A stretch of DNA of 64,000 bases from JANQRA01 sp035550735 (GCA_035550735.1 DASZOM010000026.1:1-64000); one strand, 5' to 3'; counted from the stretch's first letter, positions 16,646-25,108 are shown. The notes: generated by a model not told the origin, from the sequence alone. A program made the numbers and translations.

Positions 16646-16718
16646 CGTTGGGGACGCTAACCCAACGCCGTGGTGCTCCCCGGGTAACGTAGGCCTCTGT
16701 CGGTAACCTCCCCCGACG

Positions 16719-17552
16719 ATGGCTCGTATCGGACTGTTCGCCCAGGTCGTGGAGACAACTCGGGAGTCGCTCATCGCCACCGGCGTGATCGTCGTGGCGG
16801 CGGCGGTCGTCTACTGGGCGGTTGGCTTCCTCGGCCGCCGTTTCGTCGAACGCGTCACTGCCAGGTTCCCGGAGCGTGGCTCCAGAGCCACGACCCTGTG
16901 GACGGTTCTGCGCCGGGTGATCCTGATCGCCGTCCTCTTTCTCGCCGTCCTCTTCGTCTTCTCGGTCTGGGGATGGAGCCTCGCCCCGTTCATCGGTCTG
17001 GGCACGATCTTCGCCGCCGCCATCGGCTTCGGTGCCCAGGACCTGGTCAAGGACTTCCTGTCCGGGTTCTTCATCCTTCTGGAGGACCAGTTCCACATCG
17101 GCGACGTGGTGACCATCGCCGAGACATCGGGAACCGTTGAGGACATCCAGCTGCGTGTGACCGTGCTGCGCGACTACGAGGGCAACGTCCATTTCGTGCC
17201 GAACGGGCAGATCAAGGTGACGTCCAACTTCACCTCCAAGTTCGCCCAGCCGGTGATCGACGTGAGGATCCCCTACGAGACCGATGTGGATCGGGCGATC
17301 GAAGTCTTCGAGGAGGAGCTGCGCAGCCTCGCCGACGATCCTCGTTACGGCCCGATGATCACCGAGGTGCCCGAGGTCCTGGGTGTGAACGAGCTACACG
17401 AGTCGGCGGTGATCCTTCGCGGCCGGTTCACGACCGTCGCCGACACCCGGTGGGACGTCCGTCGGGAGGCCCTCCGCCGGGTGAAGAAGCGGTTCGACGC
17501 CGAGGGAATCTCCATCCCCTACCCACAGGTGACCATCAACCGCAAGGAGTGA
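16719..17552 (+). CDS. mscS: Small-conductance mechanosensitive channel, MscS family
   Basis: This 277-residue protein has three membrane helices in the first 115 residues. The pore-lining helix and beta-domain junction read GFGAQDLVKDFLSGFFILLED, followed by FHIGDVVTI, the strongest MscS signature. The cytoplasmic cage continues with VRIPYETDVDRAIEV and ends near IPYPQVTIN. The size matches compact MscS/YkuT channels. It opens on membrane tension to release solutes during hypo-osmotic shock, a sensible partner for a cell that makes the compatible solute mannosylglycerate (gene at 26359). It is divergent from the cyclase and its stop directly abuts the stop of the convergent lipid kinase (TGA-TCA). 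Confidence 0.93.
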   Translation: MARIGLFAQVVETTRESLIATGVIVVAAAVVYWAVGFLGRRFVERVTARFPERGSRATTLWTVLRRVILIAVLFLAVLFVFSVWGWSLAPFIGLGTIFAAAIGFGAQDLVKDFLSGFFILLEDQFHIGDVVTIAETSGTVEDIQLRVTVLRDYEGNVHFVPNGQIKVTSNFTSKFAQPVIDVRIPYETDVDRAIEVFEEELRSLADDPRYGPMITEVPEVLGVNELHESAVILRGRFTTVADTRWDVRREALRRVKKRFDAEGISIPYPQVTINRKE

Positions 17553-18467
17553 TCAGCCCGCGGCGATCACCCGGAGCGTGTCCGGCGCCCATTCGACCAT
17601 GCCGCCGTCGACCAGCCCCAGCCCTTCCCCGTCGGCCTGCGCAGCGACTGCGGGGTCGGCTTCGAACTCGAGGCGGTGGATGTCGGGCCAGAGCTGAAAG
17701 CCCCCGATGCGGCTCAGATCACGACGGAGCAGTGCGGCGAAGAAGATGGCGGGCACACGCCGGCGCTTCAGCCGCTCCAGGATCAGCGCCGACATGGGGT
17801 TGGGCGTGGTGTCGAAGCGGAGCGAGATCTTCCCGAAGTAGGTGTAGAGGTCTCGAAACTGGACCAGTGCGGTGGTCCCTCTCGACTGGCGGCCGTCGGC
17901 GGCGAAATCGACATGCGGCTTCACCCCCGGGAACCGTCCGAACCCGACACCGAGTGCGGAGCGGGCGTAGTGGATCGACCCGAACCGGTACTTGCGATAG
18001 GGGTCGGAGTCAGCCACCCGGACCACCTCGGCATCCAGCCCCAGGCCACAGGCGAACAGGGCGTGGTGGACGGTGTCGGTGTCACCTCTGACCAGCGTCA
18101 TCCGGGCGGTGCCCACCAGCCGTGGCTCGACACGCCCGATCATCCGGGCCGCCTTCGACTGGCGCGCGGGGATTCCGAACAGCCTGGCGACCACGTTCGT
18201 GGTGCCGGCGGGAACGATCCCCAGGGCGGTCTTGGTGCCGACGAGGGCCTGTGCCACATGATGAACCATGCCGTCGCCACCCATGGCCACCACGATGGTG
18301 GCTCCGTCTCGGACCGCGGCGCCCACCATGGCCGTCGCCTCGCTGGCAGAGCCCGGCCAGAGCGCCTCGACCTCGTGGCCCCGGGCCAGCTCCGCCATCA
18401 CGTCGCGGTGCGAGCCCCCGGTGAACTGGGAGGCCACCGGGTTGGCGACGACGCTGATGCGATCCAT
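17553..18467 (-). CDS. Diacylglycerol/sphingosine-type lipid kinase (DAGK catalytic domain)
   Basis: This 304-residue protein starts with VVANPVA and has the nucleotide-binding AMGGDGMVHHVAQ motif and PAGTTNVVARLFGIP, the core of the DAGK/LCB5/YegS family. Members phosphorylate diacylglycerol or related lipids at the membrane using ATP. In actinobacteria this family recycles diacylglycerol or takes part in glycolipid metabolism. The usual GTGND is replaced by GTTNV, a common variant. It stands alone, convergent with mscS with no gap. A divergent glycohydrolase-like gene begins 37 bases from its start. Confidence 0.88.
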   Translation of the reverse strand: MDRISVVANPVASQFTGGSHRDVMAELARGHEVEALWPGSASEATAMVGAAVRDGATIVVAMGGDGMVHHVAQALVGTKTALGIVPAGTTNVVARLFGIPARQSKAARMIGRVEPRLVGTARMTLVRGDTDTVHHALFACGLGLDAEVVRVADSDPYRKYRFGSIHYARSALGVGFGRFPGVKPHVDFAADGRQSRGTTALVQFRDLYTYFGKISLRFDTTPNPMSALILERLKRRRVPAIFFAALLRRDLSRIGGFQLWPDIHRLEFEADPAVAAQADGEGLGLVDGGMVEWAPDTLRVIAAG

Positions 18468-18503
18468 TGCCGGGTGACGCTACAGCTGTACGCTCACCAG
18501 CCG

Positions 18504-19508
18504 ATGTCCGACACGGTCGAGCCGCGTCACGATCCCGGTGCCGAGAGCCATCTCGAGCCGCTCTTCAGCGTCGTGGCCGGCGAGGGCGACGGCTTTCTCC
18601 TCGGTCTCGCCGCCGGTGACACCGCCGGCGGGGCCTGGGACCTGGGATATTCGGCAACCACCGAGCAAGCGACCATCCTCGCCTACGAGCTGATCGCCCA
18701 CAGATGGCTCGACCCGGATCGGGTGGTCACCGCCATGCTCGAGATGGATGGCATCGGTGGGAGTGCCGAGGAGCCCGTCCTCCGTGGCGTGAGCCCCGAA
18801 TTGCGCCGCTGGCTCGACAACGCACGTTCGGGCCCACCCCAACCCGGGGCCGAGCCGTCTCTGGATGCCGCTGCCCGGGCCCCGGTGCTCGGGGTGGCGT
18901 TCCGCCGTGACCCCGAAGGCCTGGTCGACGGCTGTCTCGCCCTCGGCCGTCTCTTTCACCGCGACGCGGGAACGCTTGCCGCCGGTGTCGCCGCTGCCGC
19001 TGCCGTTGCGGCGTCGTGCTTCGCACAATCCGGTCTCGACCTGCTCGCCGGGGTCGGTGAGGTTCTCGCCGGGTCGAGGGAGCGAATCGGCGGGGAGGCA
19101 CACGGGGCCGACCGTCTCGATGGCCTGCCCGATCGGGTCCGTTCCCTCCTCCCCGTCGTGGGAGTGGCCTCGGGAGAGGAGGCACTGTCCGCGGTCGGTG
19201 GCGACCGGGACGACCCCATGCAGATGGTCCTCGCCGGGATCCTGCTTGCCGCACCCGTGGCCACCAGGCATCACGTCCCCATCTCCGAGGCGGCCCGGCT
19301 CGGCGGGAGCCGTCTCGGCGGCATCGTCGGCGCCATCGTCGGCGCCCGGGTGGGCATCCGGGCCTGGCCCTGGGCCTTCGCCAACGACACCTGGTTCGCC
19401 GAGATCGGGAGACGGTTGGTGCGGGGTCCCGACGAGGTCGCCGACCTCCCCATCCCCTATGCCGTCGAGCAACACCTCATCTCGGGTGGCCGTCCCGGAT
19501 TTCACTGA
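18504..19508 (+). CDS. ADP-ribosylglycohydrolase-like protein, metal site degenerate
   Basis: This 334-residue protein starts like the DraG/ADP-ribosylglycohydrolase family (GFLLGLAAGDTAGGAW, residues 30-45) and has the C-terminal helix pattern GGSRLGGIVGAIVGARVG (from residue 267). Active members bind two metal ions through an N-terminal TDDT-type motif and a C-terminal GGDTDT motif. Here these positions read ATTEQ and GGSRLG, so the metal-binding Asp residues are missing. It is probably not an active hydrolase; it may bind ADP-ribose or have another role. The ATG at 18504 is chosen because the long in-frame sequence upstream is antisense to the lipid kinase. Family membership itself is moderately sure. 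Confidence 0.7.
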   Translation: MSDTVEPRHDPGAESHLEPLFSVVAGEGDGFLLGLAAGDTAGGAWDLGYSATTEQATILAYELIAHRWLDPDRVVTAMLEMDGIGGSAEEPVLRGVSPELRRWLDNARSGPPQPGAEPSLDAAARAPVLGVAFRRDPEGLVDGCLALGRLFHRDAGTLAAGVAAAAAVAASCFAQSGLDLLAGVGEVLAGSRERIGGEAHGADRLDGLPDRVRSLLPVVGVASGEEALSAVGGDRDDPMQMVLAGILLAAPVATRHHVPISEAARLGGSRLGGIVGAIVGARVGIRAWPWAFANDTWFAEIGRRLVRGPDEVADLPIPYAVEQHLISGGRPGFH

Positions 19509-19535
19509 ATTCTGTGAAGGGGAGACGACCCCCCT
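19501..19535. terminator. Palindrome and G/C hairpin between convergent genes
   Basis: TTCACTGAATTCTGTGAA (19501-19518) is symmetric except at one base pair, and is followed by AGGGG (19518-19522) and CCCCT (19531-19535). It covers the stop codons of the two convergent genes, so it may end transcription from both sides. No U-tract follows, which weakens the case. Confidence 0.35.
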
Positions 19536-20797
19536 CAAACCCCCCGCGTGACCAGCAGGTCCTCCGCAGCCCAGACCCGCTCGTTGTCGTCGACACCCGC
19601 CAGCACGATCCACCCGACCAGGACGAACAGGGCAAGGGCTCCGAGGGCAACGCTACGGCTGAGGTTGGCAACGTCCACTATGAGCGCCCACACCAGCGGG
19701 CCGGCGATGGTGGCGAACCTCCCTACCGTTGCATACAGCCCGTAGAACTCGCCGAGATGACGGGGTGGTGAGAGCCTGACCATGACCACCCGATCGCTCG
19801 CCCAGGTGGCCCCGAGCGCCAGGCCGCCAACCGGGCCGATCACCCAGGCGATACCGGTCTGGCCGGTGACAGCGGCGGCGATCCCGGCGACCATCGCCAC
19901 CATCCAGGCCACCAGGACGACCCGCAGCACACGCAGCGGGCCGATCCGCTCGATGATCGGACCGGCGCCGATCCCGCCGACGATCGCCGAGGTGATGGCG
20001 ACAGCCATCAGGACCGTGAAGAAGCCGCGATCGAGGGAAAGCTCGTCGATGACGAAGATGGCGAGGAACCCCCCGATCAGGGTGTTGATCGCATCGGTGT
20101 AGAGAAACCGGCCGACGAGGAACCTGACCACCCCCGGATATCGGGCGGCGGTTCGCCAGGAGGCGGAGAGCCGGGTGGCAATGCCGGACAACGTGGGAAG
20201 CGGCTCACCGGCCACACCCGGCCTTTCGTTTATGAAGATGAACGAGGGGATCGCGAAGACGAGAAACGCCGCCGCGATGAGACGGAAGGCGCCGGGGAAG
20301 CCCCAGTCGAGCACGTCCAGTGCCAGCAGGCCGAGACCAAGCCCGACGAAAGAGCCGAGATAGCCGACGCCGACCCCGACCCCGGAGACCCGGCCCCGGG
20401 TCTCCGGTGTGCTCACGTCGACCAGCAAGGCGTCGTACACCACCGAGCCGGTGTTGACCGCGACCACCGCCAGCCACAGCATCGACAACGTGAGCCAGAC
20501 CGGACCGGTGGCGAGCAACGCGGTGGCCGCCACCGCCACGATCGTGGTGGACACCAGGGTCGGCACCCGTCGTCCGAGCACGTCGGAGCGGGCCCCGGCC
20601 CAGGGTGCGAGAAAGATGACAACGACCGCCGCTGCTGCCTGGACCAGGGCGAGATAGCTGTCCGGGTGCCCCTCCTCCACCAGCCAATCCGAGAAGTAGA
20701 GGCCGACGACACCGAGAGCGAAGATCGTGTTTGCCAGGTCGTACAGGGCCCACGAGACAGTGGCGAGCCGGGAGACGCCGGTCCCGGCCGGGTCCAC
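19535..20797 (-). CDS. MFS transporter, UMF1/Atg22-like
   Basis: This 420-residue protein has about 12 hydrophobic segments. The N-terminal WALYDLANTIFALGVVGLYF and the middle YDALLVDVSTPETRGRVSG motif, followed by GVGVGYLGSF, are characteristic of the UMF1/Atg22-like major facilitator group. Yeast Atg22 exports amino acids from the vacuole; bacterial substrates are mostly unknown. Its start lies three bases after the stop of the alcohol-dehydrogenase-like gene, so it is the last gene of a leftward operon that begins with the LapA-like gene. It could export or import a product of the adjacent aminotransferase or dehydrogenase (inference). Confidence 0.87.
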   Translation of the reverse strand: MDPAGTGVSRLATVSWALYDLANTIFALGVVGLYFSDWLVEEGHPDSYLALVQAAAAVVVIFLAPWAGARSDVLGRRVPTLVSTTIVAVAATALLATGPVWLTLSMLWLAVVAVNTGSVVYDALLVDVSTPETRGRVSGVGVGVGYLGSFVGLGLGLLALDVLDWGFPGAFRLIAAAFLVFAIPSFIFINERPGVAGEPLPTLSGIATRLSASWRTAARYPGVVRFLVGRFLYTDAINTLIGGFLAIFVIDELSLDRGFFTVLMAVAITSAIVGGIGAGPIIERIGPLRVLRVVLVAWMVAMVAGIAAAVTGQTGIAWVIGPVGGLALGATWASDRVVMVRLSPPRHLGEFYGLYATVGRFATIAGPLVWALIVDVANLSRSVALGALALFVLVGWIVLAGVDDNERVWAAEDLLVTRGV

Positions 20798-20800
20798 GGT

Positions 20801-21877
20801 CTAGAAGGTCACCGCGACCGAGATCAGCTCCTCGCGTCCCAGCAGGCCGGCGGCGGCCTGCAGGGCGCGGGACGCCTCGGACAGCGGGAACTGGTGCGAG
20901 ACCAGGTCGTCGATCCTCGGATCGGTCTCCAACTGGTTGGTGGCCCACTGGTATCCGACCGTGGTTGCCCCCACCGCGCCTCGCACGGTGAGCTGCTTGG
21001 CGACGATCACGTCGGAGAGGAAATGGAAGGCGCGATTCCCCTTGGTCGAGGCGAGGATGACCCGACCACCACTCCTCACCAGGTCGAGCGCGGTGAACAC
21101 GGCCTCGGGGTCGTCAGAGGTGACGTCGATCACGACGTCGGGGCGCCTACCGATGGTGTCGGCGAGCTCGGCGGCCACATCGGTCTTCTCCACGTCGATC
21201 GTGGTGTCGGCTCCGAGACGCTTTGCCAGCTCGAGACGGTCCTGGTCATGAGTCAGACCGGCGATGCCAACCCACCCGGCCCCGGCGGCCTTGGCCGCGA
21301 TCAGGCAAGCCAACCCGCGTGGCCCCGGCCCGAGGATCAGGACGTCCTCGCCCGATCGCAGGGAGGGCAGCTCGACCGCCCAGGTGTGCCCGGTGGCGAG
21401 GGGATGGACGAATGTCGCCACCTCGGAGGGGACGTCGTCGGTGACCGGATGGAGATGGGCATTGGGGTCCAGGTAGAGCAGCTCGGCGAGCCCACCCCAG
21501 AGCCCCGGTGGCTCGGTGGAGGCGATCATGCCGTAGGAGTTGAAGGGCTTGCGACTGACGCAGGTGGCCAGGTTCTGCTTGCAGCGGTGACACCGGCCGC
21601 AGCGGATGCGGGGCTCGACCACCACCCTCGTCCCCACCGGATAGGGGACCTCGGGGCCCTGGGCCGCGATCCTCCCGACGACCTCGTTGCCGGGCACCAG
21701 CGGGTAGACCACGTCCCGGGCCTCGCCCTTCCAGATCTGGACGTCTGATCCCGACACTCCGGTGGCCTCGACGGCCAGCCACCCGCCTTGCTCCCCCCCA
21801 TCGGTCGAGACCGTGGTCATCGTGAAGTGTCGAGGTTCTACGAGCATCATCGCCCGCGCCGTGGAACCTGCCTGCAT
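20801..21877 (-). CDS. Medium-chain dehydrogenase/reductase lacking usual catalytic zinc ligands
   Basis: This 358-residue protein is a GroES-like plus Rossmann-fold MDR. The structural zinc lobe is intact (Cys93, Cys96, Cys99 and Cys106 in RCGRCHRCKQNLATC). The catalytic zinc site is altered: the usual Cys in G-x-C-G-x-D is Ser42 (GVSGSD), and the usual His of GHE is Asn64 (GNE). The nucleotide-binding loop is ILGPGPRGLACLIAAKAAG, a GxGxxG variant. It may use NAD(P)H without catalytic zinc or bind metal differently; it is close to the threonine/alcohol dehydrogenase branch. It lies between an aminotransferase and an MFS transporter in one leftward operon. The substrate is unknown. Confidence 0.85.
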   Translation of the reverse strand: MQAGSTARAMMLVEPRHFTMTTVSTDGGEQGGWLAVEATGVSGSDVQIWKGEARDVVYPLVPGNEVVGRIAAQGPEVPYPVGTRVVVEPRIRCGRCHRCKQNLATCVSRKPFNSYGMIASTEPPGLWGGLAELLYLDPNAHLHPVTDDVPSEVATFVHPLATGHTWAVELPSLRSGEDVLILGPGPRGLACLIAAKAAGAGWVGIAGLTHDQDRLELAKRLGADTTIDVEKTDVAAELADTIGRRPDVVIDVTSDDPEAVFTALDLVRSGGRVILASTKGNRAFHFLSDVIVAKQLTVRGAVGATTVGYQWATNQLETDPRIDDLVSHQFPLSEASRALQAAAGLLGREELISVAVTF

Positions 21878-21901
21878 CGCGGGGGCGAGTGTAAACCCGA
21901 G

Positions 21902-23041
21902 TCAGAGCCTTCCGAACATGGACAACATCCGGCTGACGCCCCGTTCCAGGTCGGCGTCGGACAATGCGTAGGAGAGCCTGATGAACCCGGGAGCGCCAAA
22001 GGACTCGCCCGGGACGACCGCGATCCCCTCCTCATCGAGCAGCCCTTCGGCCAGGGAGGCCGAGGTGGGATAGCGCTCTCCGAGCAATCCGGTGACGTCG
22101 GGGAACACATAGAAGGCGCCCTCGGGCTCGACACAGCTGAGCCCTGGGGCATCGGAGATCATGGCGAGCATCGTCTGGCGCCGCTTGTCGAAGGCTTCCC
22201 GCATTGCGATCACCGTGTCCTGGGATCCGGTGAGCGCCTCGACCGCCGCCAGCTGGGCCACGTTGTTCACGTTGCCGGTGGCATGTGACTGGTGTCGCGC
22301 CGCAGCGCCGATGAAGTCCTCCGGCCCGATCGTCCAGCCCACCCGCCAGCCGGTCATCGCGTATGACTTGGCCACGCCGTTGATCAACACCACGTCTTCG
22401 AGGCCGGGCGTGACCGCGGCGATGGAGGGCGCCGCTTCCTCGGATCCGTAGACCAGCCTCTGGTAGATCTCGTCGGTCACCACCCAGATCCCGTGATCAC
22501 GCGCCCACTCGCCGATTTGGCGCGCCTCCTCCGCGGTGTAGACGGCACCGGTCGGGTTGGACGGCGAGACGAACACGACGAGCTTCGTCCGGTCGGTGCG
22601 GTGCTGTTCCAAGGCTTCGACGGTCACCTTGAAGCCAGTGCCGGGATCGGTCGGGACGGAGACGGGTGTCCCCCCGGCGAGCTCGATGCCCGAGGGATAG
22701 GTCACCCAATGCGGGGCCGGGAGCAGAGCCTCGTCACCGGGGTCGATGAGCGCGGCAAAGGTCTGGAAGATCGCCTGCTTGGCTCCGTTGCCGACCAGCA
22801 CCCGTTCTCTGGTCGTCGCGACCCCGGAATAGGCGGCGGTGTATGCCGCGATGGCGTCACGCAGCGGCTCGAGCCCGGCGTTTGCCGTGTAATGGTGGTT
22901 GGCGGGGTCGGCGGCGGCTTGCTGCGCGGCGGCGACGATGTGAGCCGGTGTCGGGAAGTCGGGCTCGCCCGCCCCGAAGGAGATCACGTCACGCCCGGCG
23001 GCGGCCATCTCCCTCGCCCGCGCCGCGATAGCCAGCGTCAC
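21902..23041 (-). CDS. Class I/II aminotransferase, aspartate aminotransferase-like
   Basis: This protein of at least 379 residues has the fold type I aminotransferase motifs: SFGAGEPDFPTP, HYTANAGLEPLRDAI, SPSNPTGAVY, DEIYQRLVY, the Schiff-base Lys in AKSYAMTGWRVGW and the C-terminal Arg in FIRLSYA. It resembles the AspC/AspB subgroup that transfers amino groups between aspartate or aromatic amino acids and 2-oxoglutarate. The GTG at 23041 removes the usual N-terminal ISRRLERLPGS, which is encoded in frame just upstream (to about 23080) but has no ATG, GTG or TTG before it. A CTG or ATA start, or a true short N-terminus, must therefore be considered. Confidence 0.88.
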   Translation of the reverse strand: MTLAIAARAREMAAAGRDVISFGAGEPDFPTPAHIVAAAQQAAADPANHHYTANAGLEPLRDAIAAYTAAYSGVATTRERVLVGNGAKQAIFQTFAALIDPGDEALLPAPHWVTYPSGIELAGGTPVSVPTDPGTGFKVTVEALEQHRTDRTKLVVFVSPSNPTGAVYTAEEARQIGEWARDHGIWVVTDEIYQRLVYGSEEAAPSIAAVTPGLEDVVLINGVAKSYAMTGWRVGWTIGPEDFIGAAARHQSHATGNVNNVAQLAAVEALTGSQDTVIAMREAFDKRRQTMLAMISDAPGLSCVEPEGAFYVFPDVTGLLGERYPTSASLAEGLLDEEGIAVVPGESFGAPGFIRLSYALSDADLERGVSRMLSMFGRL

Positions 23042-23079
23042 CGAGCCGGGGAGCCGCTCCAGACGCCGGGATATGCGGC

Positions 23080-23472
23080 TCAGTCGCGAACCTCGTCGGC
23101 GGCGTCCTCCACCTTCTCGGCGGCCGTGTCGGCGGCGTCCTTCACCTTCTCCGCCGCCGTGTCGACGGCGTCCTTCACCTTCTCCGCACCGGTGTCGGCA
23201 GCGGACTCCGCCGAATCGGCCATGCCGCCCTTGGCGCCGGACGTCATCTCGGTGACCTTGTCCCGGGCCTTCTCGGTGAGGTCACCGGCGGTCTCCTTGG
23301 CTCTCTCCACGGCCTTCTCGACATGGGGCTTGGCTTTCTCGGTGAGGTCGGCCGCGGTCTCCTTGGTCTTCTCCATGGCCTTCTCGACGTGGGGCTTGGC
23401 CTTCTCGGCCAGCTCGTCGGCGGTCTCCTTGGCGGTTCCGAACCACTTCTGCAGGGTGTCCTTGAGTGCCAT
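23080..23472 (-). CDS. LEA/apolipoprotein-like amphipathic repeat protein
   Basis: This 130-residue protein is almost entirely Ala/Lys/Glu/Asp/Thr in helical 11-residue periods: two 22-residue units (KAKPHVEKAMEKTKETAADLTE-like, residues 24-67) and three 11-residue units (KVKDAVDTAAE, KVKDAADTAAE, KVEDAADEVRD, residues 98-130). Such repeats match group 3 LEA-type and YtxH-like proteins, which are largely disordered in water and form helices on drying or on membranes. A role in desiccation or osmotic protection or at membranes is likely but unproven. The ATG at 23472 follows an AAAGGA site and is preferred over an upstream start. It opens onto the aminotransferase gene, 38 bases later. Confidence 0.8.
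   Translation of the reverse strand: MALKDTLQKWFGTAKETADELAEKAKPHVEKAMEKTKETAADLTEKAKPHVEKAVERAKETAGDLTEKARDKVTEMTSGAKGGMADSAESAADTGAEKVKDAVDTAAEKVKDAADTAAEKVEDAADEVRD
23083..23181 (-). repeat. Three 33-base tandem coding repeats
   Basis: Three consecutive 33-base units encode KVKDAVDTAAE, KVKDAADTAAE and KVEDAADEVRD. They reflect the 11-residue helical period of the LEA-like protein rather than a mobile element. Confidence 0.85.
23272..23403 (-). repeat. Two 66-base tandem coding repeats
   Basis: Two 66-base units encode 22-residue blocks that both open with KAKPHVEKA and close with DLTE. They differ at a few positions, consistent with an old internal duplication in the LEA-like gene. Confidence 0.85.
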
Positions 23473-23540
23473 TTTGCGTCCTTTCGCTATCGGGTCAGGG
23501 TAGATCACGCCGGGGCCTGCCCGGTCCTGTATTGATCGGA

Positions 23541-23849
23541 TCATCGCTCCCCGGTCGCATCACGTCTTCGCCGTCTCCTTCTGCGATAGACCGCCGAGCC
23601 GCCGGCGGTCAATACCAGGGTGACCAGTGCCGTGATCATCACCAGGAGAGCAACCGGCATCTGCCACGACCAGCCCAGGAAATCGATCGTCGTGGCCTCG
23701 GCGTTCTGGACGGCGAAGACCACGAGGGCGACGGCCCACACCATCACCAGGATCGCCGCCCACGGGATCCCTTCCTTCCTCTCCCCGGGCGGGACCCGAA
23801 CCTCCCCCTCCAGCTCGCTCTCCAGGTCCCGGATCTCGTTGTCGTCCAC
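23541..23849 (-). CDS. LapA-domain (DUF1049) small membrane protein
   Basis: This 102-residue protein has a charged N-terminus (residues 1-27), two transmembrane helices (about 28-48 and 64-85), and the LapA motif FAVQNAEATTIDFLGWSWQMPVALLV between and into the second helix. It ends with a run of eight Arg residues (positive-inside tail). LapA proteins help assemble envelope lipopolysaccharide in Proteobacteria; in actinobacteria the role is unknown. It is first in the leftward set leading to the LEA-like gene. Its divergent neighbour is the sorbosone-dehydrogenase-like lipoprotein. Confidence 0.85.
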   Translation of the reverse strand: MDDNEIRDLESELEGEVRVPPGERKEGIPWAAILVMVWAVALVVFAVQNAEATTIDFLGWSWQMPVALLVMITALVTLVLTAGGSAVYRRRRRRRRDATGER

Positions 23850-23918
23850 GCCGCAACCCTATGCGTTTCCAACCCCGGTTGGATCCGGTAGGCAAGGTCC
23901 GGGCATAGCCTGACCTGC

Positions 23919-25091
23919 ATGCATCGAGCGCAGATGCTCTGCGTGGCCCTGGTGCTGGTGGCCGGGTGCGCCGACGAGCCGGTCGCGAGCTCGACGAGTG
24001 TCACGGACAGGACCACGACCACCCTCGCCATCACCACGACGACCTCTCCGCCGAGCGCTACCACGACCACCCTCGCCACCACCACGACCTTGGCTCCACT
24101 CCAGGGTCTCGCCTATGAGGAGGTGGCCAGCCTGGAGTTCCCCATCCAGATGATCGGATGGGGCGAGGATGGCTCCCTGATCGCAACCAAGGACGGACAG
24201 GTCTGGCTCATGGGCACGGACGGGGAGGTGCAGCCCTCCCCGGTGCTCGACATCAGCGAGCAGGTCCACAACGAGGGTGAGCGCGGGCTGTTGTCCATCG
24301 TCGCGTCCGAGGACGGCACCCGGCTGTACGCCCACTACTCGGGTGGGGGCGGTGGCGACACCGTGGTCTCCCGGTTCACTTGGGCCGACGGCGCACTGAC
24401 CGATGAGCAGATCCTCTTCGAGCACGACCAGCCGGCCCCCAACCACAACGGCGGGATGCTCCAGTTCGGCCCGGACGGCGGCCTCTACCTTGGACTCGGC
24501 GACGGTGGTGGCGCCAACGACCAGTTCGGTCATGGCCAGGACACCGACACCCTGCTGGCGGGCATCGTCAGACTCGATCCGAACGGTGCCGAGGACCCGC
24601 TTCTCTGGCAGCACGGGCTGCGCAATCCGTGGAGGTTCTGGTTCGAAGGCGACCTCGTCTACATCGCCGATGTCGGCCAGAACGCCTACGAGGAGATAAA
24701 CGTGGCGCCAATCGAAGAGGGTCTCAACTACGGGTGGTCGATCATGGAAGGCCTCCACTGCTTTCGAACGTCGGAATGCGACACCTCCGGTCTCACCCTC
24801 CCCGTGGTCGAGGTGGAGCATGGCGACGCAGGAACCTGCTCGATCACCGGCGGGGTCGTCTATCACGGCGCGGCCATACCGGAGATCGACGGCCAGTACT
24901 TCTATTCGGACTACTGCGGTGGATACCTCCGCAGCTTCCTCTACCGCGACGGGGAGGTCGTGGAGCAGACCGACTGGACCGAACAGGTCGGCGTCCCCGG
25001 CAACGTGGTCGGCTTTGGCGTCGATTCCTCCGGTGAGATGTATGTCATGACCACCGATCAGGTCCTCGCGGTCGTGCCGGTTCGCGGGTAG
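23919..25091 (+). CDS. Secreted lipoprotein, glucose/sorbosone dehydrogenase (GSDH)-like beta-propeller
   Basis: This 390-residue protein has a lipoprotein signal (VALVLVAGC, lipobox Cys at 17), a Thr-rich spacer (about 25-62), and a PQQ-type six-bladed propeller. GSDH-family marks include NEGERGLLSI, QPAPNHNGGMLQFGPDG, LGDGGGAND, WQHGLRNPWRFWF, DVGQNAYEEINV and SDYCGGYLRSF. Active members oxidise aldose sugars with PQQ; others are soluble propellers with unknown ligands. It would sit on the outer face of the cell membrane. A HIT-family gene starts 18 bases downstream, so they may share a transcript. The Thr-rich spacer is like those in both peptide-binding lipoproteins of this window. Confidence 0.88.
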   Translation: MHRAQMLCVALVLVAGCADEPVASSTSVTDRTTTTLAITTTTSPPSATTTTLATTTTLAPLQGLAYEEVASLEFPIQMIGWGEDGSLIATKDGQVWLMGTDGEVQPSPVLDISEQVHNEGERGLLSIVASEDGTRLYAHYSGGGGGDTVVSRFTWADGALTDEQILFEHDQPAPNHNGGMLQFGPDGGLYLGLGDGGGANDQFGHGQDTDTLLAGIVRLDPNGAEDPLLWQHGLRNPWRFWFEGDLVYIADVGQNAYEEINVAPIEEGLNYGWSIMEGLHCFRTSECDTSGLTLPVVEVEHGDAGTCSITGGVVYHGAAIPEIDGQYFYSDYCGGYLRSFLYRDGEVVEQTDWTEQVGVPGNVVGFGVDSSGEMYVMTTDQVLAVVPVRG

Positions 25092-25108
25092 ATAACCTCA
25101 CTGGCCCG

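Noticed and set aside
17676..18503. N-terminal extension of the glycohydrolase-like gene
   Set aside because: The extension is antisense to the lipid kinase; the ATG at 18504 matches the family start.
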